DNA of 8,649 nt from Sulfurimonas sp. (GTDB lineage Bacteria > Campylobacterota > Campylobacteria > Campylobacterales > Sulfurimonadaceae), in assembly GCA_021161305.1 (NCBI GenBank), contig JAGHAW010000266.1:1-8649 (forward strand), read 5' to 3'. Shown piece by piece: positions 5,465 to 8,649 of this stretch; position 1 is the first letter of the stretch, and each line of letters starts with the position of its first letter. The notes under the pieces were generated by a model. That model searched no databases and was not told where the DNA came from. It saw nothing but the letters and a program-made list of their open reading frames with translations. A program made the translations under genes and the position numbers.

Positions 5465-6571
5465 ATGACTGAAGAGATTGTAAAATCAGCTTTATCAAAA
5501 GTTATGTATCCTGGTTTTACCAAAGATATTGTAACTTTTGGATTTGTAAATAACATAGTAATTAATGGAAATGATGTAAGTTTTAATGTGGATATTACTT
5601 CAAGTGCTCCAGAAGTATCTCAACAAATTTTTGATGATGCAACAAAAGAGTTAAAAGCAGTTGGTGCAGAAAATGTTACTCCAACTATAAAAGCACCTAC
5701 AATGCCAAGAGAATCTTCATCTCGTGGAAAAAATATCGCTCCACAAGTTAAAAACTTTTTAATGGTAAGTTCTGGAAAAGGTGGAGTTGGTAAATCAACA
5801 ACATCTGTAAATATTGCTATATCTTTAGCAAAAATGGGTAAAAAAGTAGGTCTTTTAGATGCAGATATCTATGGTCCAAATATTCCTCGTATGATGGGTA
5901 TTGATAGTGTTCGTCCAGAAGTTGATGGAAATCAAGTTCTTCCTATCAAAGCTTATGGTCTTGAGGTAATGTCTATGGGTTCACTTATGGAAGATGGTCA
6001 AGCTCTTATCTGGCGTGGTGCTATGATTATGAAAGCTATTGAGCAGTTCTTAAGAGATATTTTATGGTCTGAACTAGATGTTTTAGTTATCGATATGCCT
6101 CCAGGAACTGGTGATGCACAGCTTACTTTAGCTCAAAGTGTACCTGTAACTGTTGGTCTTACTGTAACTACTCCTCAAGCTGTTGCTCTTGATGATTCTC
6201 GTCGTTCACTAGATATGTTTAAAAAGTTAAATATTCCTTTAGCAGGAATCGTTGAAAATATGAGTGGATTTATCGCTCCAGATACTGGTGTTGAGTATGA
6301 TATCTTTGGAAAAGGGACTTCTCAACCAATGGCAGATGAGTTTGAAACTGAGATTATCGCAGAGATTCCAATAGAGCCAAGTATTCGTGAAGGTGGTGAC
6401 TCTGGTCAGCCTATCACATTTGTAGCACCTAACTCTGAGAGTTCAAAACGCTATATGAAAGCCGCAGAATCTATCTGGGCTATGATTGAAGATATTAATA
6501 AAGAGGGTGGAGTTGATAATGCAGCAGTTCAACCAACGACTCCTCCAGGCAAATCAGCCTGCTCTATGTAA
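5465..6571 (+). CDS. mrp: Mrp/ApbC-family iron-sulfur cluster carrier ATPase
   Basis: This 368-residue soluble protein belongs to the family that delivers [4Fe-4S] clusters to apoproteins using ATP. Residues 1-80 are an MIP18/DUF59-type domain. The P-loop domain starts near 96 with the deviant Walker A SSGKGGVGKST (102-112), followed by DADIYGPNIP (132-141) and VLVIDMPPGTGD (206-217). In the usual ENMSxFxCPxCG motif both cysteines are replaced (ENMSGFIAPDTG, 264-275; A271 and T274). The only cysteine is C366, three residues from the end. AAAGGA (5452-5457) 7 nt before the ATG supports this start; the ATG at 5461 is out of frame. Co-orientation with thiC fits the known ApbC-thiamine link. It converges on the arginine kinase gene downstream. 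Confidence 0.93.
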   Translation: MTEEIVKSALSKVMYPGFTKDIVTFGFVNNIVINGNDVSFNVDITSSAPEVSQQIFDDATKELKAVGAENVTPTIKAPTMPRESSSRGKNIAPQVKNFLMVSSGKGGVGKSTTSVNIAISLAKMGKKVGLLDADIYGPNIPRMMGIDSVRPEVDGNQVLPIKAYGLEVMSMGSLMEDGQALIWRGAMIMKAIEQFLRDILWSELDVLVIDMPPGTGDAQLTLAQSVPVTVGLTVTTPQAVALDDSRRSLDMFKKLNIPLAGIVENMSGFIAPDTGVEYDIFGKGTSQPMADEFETEIIAEIPIEPSIREGGDSGQPITFVAPNSESSKRYMKAAESIWAMIEDINKEGGVDNAAVQPTTPPGKSACSM

Positions 6572-6673
6572 AAATCAAAATAGCGACGCATCTTCTGCGT
6601 CGTTACACTCGTCATGCACATTAGTGCACTTTCTCGTTAGACTCCTTGAACCTGCATCACTCTTTTGATTTTT
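6570..6673. terminator. Bidirectional terminator / structured intergenic repeat unit
   Basis: An 11-bp outer stem pairs 6570-6580 (AAAATCAAAA plus one A) with 6663-6673 (TTTTGATTTT plus one T), and a T-run continues to 6674. Inside are two hairpins: 6581-6605 (core CGACGCA-tcttc-TGCGTCG) and 6615-6628 (TGCAC-atta-GTGCA). A near-direct repeat TCGTTAnACTC occurs at 6600-6610 and 6634-6644. The outer stem overlaps the mrp stop codon and ends 13 bp short of the arginine kinase stop, and both strands end in TTTTGATTTT, so it can terminate both converging genes. The complex interior is more than a terminator needs and suggests a dispersed palindromic element. Confidence 0.65.
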
Positions 6674-6686
6674 TAAAGTTTTTGTT

Positions 6687-7739
6687 TTATGTTTTTTGGC
6701 TTAACTCTTTTTCTCTTTTTATAAGTGCAACTACACCATCGTACATATCTTGAACACATTCGACTTCTGTTACGCCTAATCTTCTTTTATTGGAAATGTC
6801 ATATATTCCACCTTCACTATCTGAATGTTCACCATGGATACCTCGAATCTGAACGCTATATTTATCAGCTATTGATTGAAATTCATCCATTTTAGCACCT
6901 AGATTTGGCAGTTTGATATGAACACTTGCTCTCATGGCAGTGCCAAGATTGGTTGGGCAACTTGTTATGTAACCTAGATGGTCGTTGTATGCAAACTTTA
7001 TCTGTTTTTGAATTTTAGTGATAGCAGAGGTTAGTCTGGTAAAGACTTCTTTAATATCTCCACCTTGTTGCATTGAGATGATTCTAAGTTCATCTTCCTC
7101 ATTAATCCATACTAAAAAAGTTTTGTCATTATTATGAAATATTCCTCTTCCATTTGGCCAATCTCTGTTTAATCCAGCAGATTCTAAAAATCTATCTCCT
7201 GCTTTAAACAGAAAATGATCAGCTATCAGAGATGCACGGTTATTTTCATTTATATTATTTAGTGGGTAGTATTTACCACCTAATTCTCCACTAAATGAAG
7301 TTAGAATTTCTGAAACTTGTTTCTCAACACTGTTTCTTTGTTCTTTAGAGATAGCAGGTCCAAGAGGGATATTTGCTATATTTCTGGCAACTCTGATTCT
7401 AGTAGATAAGATGTAATTACCATCTTTATCAGGATTTGGAGCATTCAAATCATCTGGATTTAAGTTGCTTTTGTGTTTATCATCTTTTGAAAAACCGTGA
7501 TATTCCTCTATGATAGGGTCAAAAAGTTCTGAAAATATCTCATAAGACTCTTCATCTCCAACATAAGCACCGATTCCACTATCTGGATTTTCTACACCAG
7601 AGTTGATAGCACTTTTAAGAGTAAAACCATTTATTGTAGTTCTGTTTTTTAGCTCGTTAAATACCTCTTGTGTCAGATATTTTGCCAATAATGATTTTGA
7701 TTTTTTTAGACTAAGTGGATACTCATTTGTTTGTGACAT
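6687..7739 (-). CDS. Arginine kinase (bacterial phosphagen kinase)
   Basis: A 350-residue ATP:guanido phosphotransferase that should reversibly transfer phosphate from ATP to arginine, giving phosphoarginine as an energy buffer. An N-terminal helical domain (about 1-95) carries the substrate-specificity loop DSGIGAY (53-59), closely like the arginine-kinase SGVGIY loop. The catalytic domain has STRIRVARN (112-120), NEEDELR (213-219, with the catalytic Glu E215), CPTNLGT (261-267, reactive C261), and the flexible loop RGIHGEHSDSEGG with YDISNKRRLG (299-322, E304). All residues expected for activity are present, and the length equals the animal enzymes. It is not the McsB type, being longer at the N-terminus and having the specificity loop. 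The ATG start has GAGGAG 8 nt upstream. It lies 2 bp after a diguanylate cyclase gene, so the two are almost certainly co-transcribed. Rarity in bacteria suggests horizontal acquisition. Confidence 0.95.
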   Translation of the reverse strand: MSQTNEYPLSLKKSKSLLAKYLTQEVFNELKNRTTINGFTLKSAINSGVENPDSGIGAYVGDEESYEIFSELFDPIIEEYHGFSKDDKHKSNLNPDDLNAPNPDKDGNYILSTRIRVARNIANIPLGPAISKEQRNSVEKQVSEILTSFSGELGGKYYPLNNINENNRASLIADHFLFKAGDRFLESAGLNRDWPNGRGIFHNNDKTFLVWINEEDELRIISMQQGGDIKEVFTRLTSAITKIQKQIKFAYNDHLGYITSCPTNLGTAMRASVHIKLPNLGAKMDEFQSIADKYSVQIRGIHGEHSDSEGGIYDISNKRRLGVTEVECVQDMYDGVVALIKREKELSQKT

Positions 7740-7741
7740 AA

Positions 7742-8649
7742 TTAAAACTCCTCACTTTTAAACATTTCAGATTTGAATTTTACTATTTTATTTCTACCGG
7801 TATTTTTAGCTTCATATAGAGCAGTATCGGCATACTTGATACATTTCCAAATAGTGTTGCCATCAGAAGGAAAACTTGATATACCAATACTTATAGTTTT
7901 TTGCATAGTATTTCCATCCCCAACATCAAAGATATGTTCTCCAAAGAGAGAGTGGATTTTGGTTGCTATTTTTAGGGCACCATCTTCGGTTGCATTATGA
8001 AGCATTACTATAAACTCTTCTCCACCATATCTTATGGCAAGGTCAGCATCACGGATACTCTCTTTTAGTATTTTACCTATCTCGACTATAACTTTATCTC
8101 CAATATCGTGACCGTAGGTGTCATTAACCATCTTGAAAAAATCAACATCAAGCATCATTACACTGTATGTTTCGTTTTCTCTTTGGGCTTGAGACATAAC
8201 TTGGTCTATAAACTCTTCTAAAAATCTTCTGTTATAGAGTCCAGTCATCCCATCTCTAAGAGAGTTATCGCGAAGTTTCTCCATCAGTAACTTACTTTCC
8301 ACTACAGGCTTTGCAGCTTCCAAATAGTGTTTAATACTTGGAAGCAGTGAATTTATTCTATTTATTTCCTTAGCAGAAGATGCAGTAAAAGAGAGTATAA
8401 GTGATGCTTCATTGTTAATATTGAAAAATATACATAGATATTCTTCTCCTTTAGCGTCACAAGTTTGACATACATCTTTAAAGTCTGTAGAGATAGTGTC
8501 ACTCTCTGTTCTGTATGTTCTGCACTCTTGAGAGTTTTTATCTACACGCTCAAAACATATACTCTCCCCACCACTTATATAGATAAGTTTTCTAGTGTGT
8601 TGAATGTCATTAACTTCATAAAAAGTAAAATGTTCTATGGAGTATTTAT
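7742..8649 (-). CDS. Diguanylate cyclase (GGDEF) with Cys-rich sensory domain, N-terminus cut by window edge
   Basis: The frame is open from the right window edge to a TAA at 7742-7744, giving the last 301 residues of a longer protein. The C-terminal GGDEF domain (visible residues about 131-290) starts with DGMTGLYNRR and has LDVDFFKMVNDTYGHDIGD, an intact RYGGEEF active site (GGEEF at 208-212) and an RDAD inhibitory site (199-202) five residues before it. It should therefore synthesise c-di-GMP from two GTP and be product-inhibited. The preceding 110 residues look GAF-like and contain C31, C42, C60, C63 and C72 (with a CQTC pair), suggesting metal or redox sensing. Internal TTG and ATG codons near 8323 and 8284 are not the start, because coding continues upstream without a stop. 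It is followed at 2 bp by the arginine kinase gene. Confidence 0.9.
   Translation of the reverse strand, partial: KYSIEHFTFYEVNDIQHTRKLIYISGGESICFERVDKNSQECRTYRTESDTISTDFKDVCQTCDAKGEEYLCIFFNINNEASLILSFTASSAKEINRINSLLPSIKHYLEAAKPVVESKLLMEKLRDNSLRDGMTGLYNRRFLEEFIDQVMSQAQRENETYSVMMLDVDFFKMVNDTYGHDIGDKVIVEIGKILKESIRDADLAIRYGGEEFIVMLHNATEDGALKIATKIHSLFGEHIFDVGDGNTMQKTISIGISSFPSDGNTIWKCIKYADTALYEAKNTGRNKIVKFKSEMFKSEEF
7748..7753 (-). promoter_or_regulatory. Strong Shine-Dalgarno of the arginine kinase gene inside the upstream gene
   Basis: GAGGAG on the minus strand lies 8 nt before the ATG at 7739, within the last codons of the diguanylate cyclase (stop 7742-7744). It is the strongest ribosome site in the window. 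It indicates efficient translation of the kinase from a shared transcript and confirms its start. Confidence 0.8.

Noticed and set aside
6600..6644. Two TCGTTAnACTC copies as the start of a CRISPR array or attachment sites
   Set aside because: Only two imperfect 11-bp copies inside a hairpin element, with no cas, integrase or tRNA nearby.
6486..6668. Plus-strand open frame of 60 codons across the end of mrp and the intergenic hairpins
   Set aside because: It overlaps mrp in another frame, has no ribosome site, and most of its unique part is the palindromic element; the peptide resembles no domain I know.
6687..7739. McsB-type protein arginine kinase
   Set aside because: The protein has the N-terminal arginine-specificity loop and the full flexible loop of free-arginine kinases, and there is no mcsA, ctsR or clpC neighbour.
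7773..8000. Plus-strand open frame inside the GGDEF gene
   Set aside because: Antisense shadow of the GGDEF domain with no supporting signal.
7742..8323. Taking the cyclase as a 193-residue protein starting at TTG 8323
   Set aside because: The same frame is open without a stop to the window edge and encodes a plausible sensory segment, so the gene continues outside the window.

Overview
The window looks like chromosomal DNA of a Campylobacterota (epsilonproteobacterial) species, probably an environmental, Sulfurimonas/Sulfurovum-like member rather than a host-associated one. The reasons are AT-rich coding with TTG starts, a fused IspDF enzyme, an HP1021/Cj1608-type atypical response regulator next to it, and a bacterial arginine kinase. 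The order mrp / ispDF / atypical regulator / ATP-sulfurylase-like gene / pgpA matches what I recall of the Campylobacter jejuni Cj1606-Cj1610 block. Here thiC has come to lie between mrp and ispDF. Genus assignment is inference.

Left half (37-3819, minus strand): a four-gene unit reads ispDF -> atypical response regulator -> ATP-sulfurylase-family protein -> pgpA. The first three genes overlap (4-16 bp, then 23 bp). The last gap, 102 bp before pgpA, carries a run of nine Gs on the coding strand and two small hairpins. IspDF makes isoprenoid precursors and PgpA acts in phosphatidylglycerol synthesis, so two membrane-lipid enzymes flank an unusual regulator and an enzyme-like protein whose catalytic motifs are largely gone.

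Middle (3820-6571): a 192-bp divergent promoter region separates ispDF from thiC on the plus strand. thiC makes the pyrimidine half of thiamine. It is followed after a perfect 31-bp palindrome by mrp/apbC, an Fe-S carrier ATPase. ApbC has been linked to ThiC function in enterobacteria, so the pair makes biochemical sense. This Mrp nevertheless lacks the usual CxxC cluster-binding motif.

Right part (6570-8649): mrp converges on a minus-strand pair. Between them is a roughly 100-bp multi-hairpin element closed by a perfect AAAATCAAAA/TTTTGATTTT stem, probably a bidirectional terminator and perhaps a repeated intergenic unit. The pair is a diguanylate cyclase (C-terminal 301 residues visible, cut by the window edge) followed 2 bp later by a full-length arginine kinase. 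That suggests c-di-GMP signalling and a phosphagen energy buffer are co-expressed.

No rRNA, tRNA, CRISPR array, insertion sequence or phage gene was seen. The items most worth follow-up are the ATP-sulfurylase-like protein without its catalytic residues, the cyclase-arginine kinase pair, the G9 tract before pgpA and the structured intergenic element after mrp.
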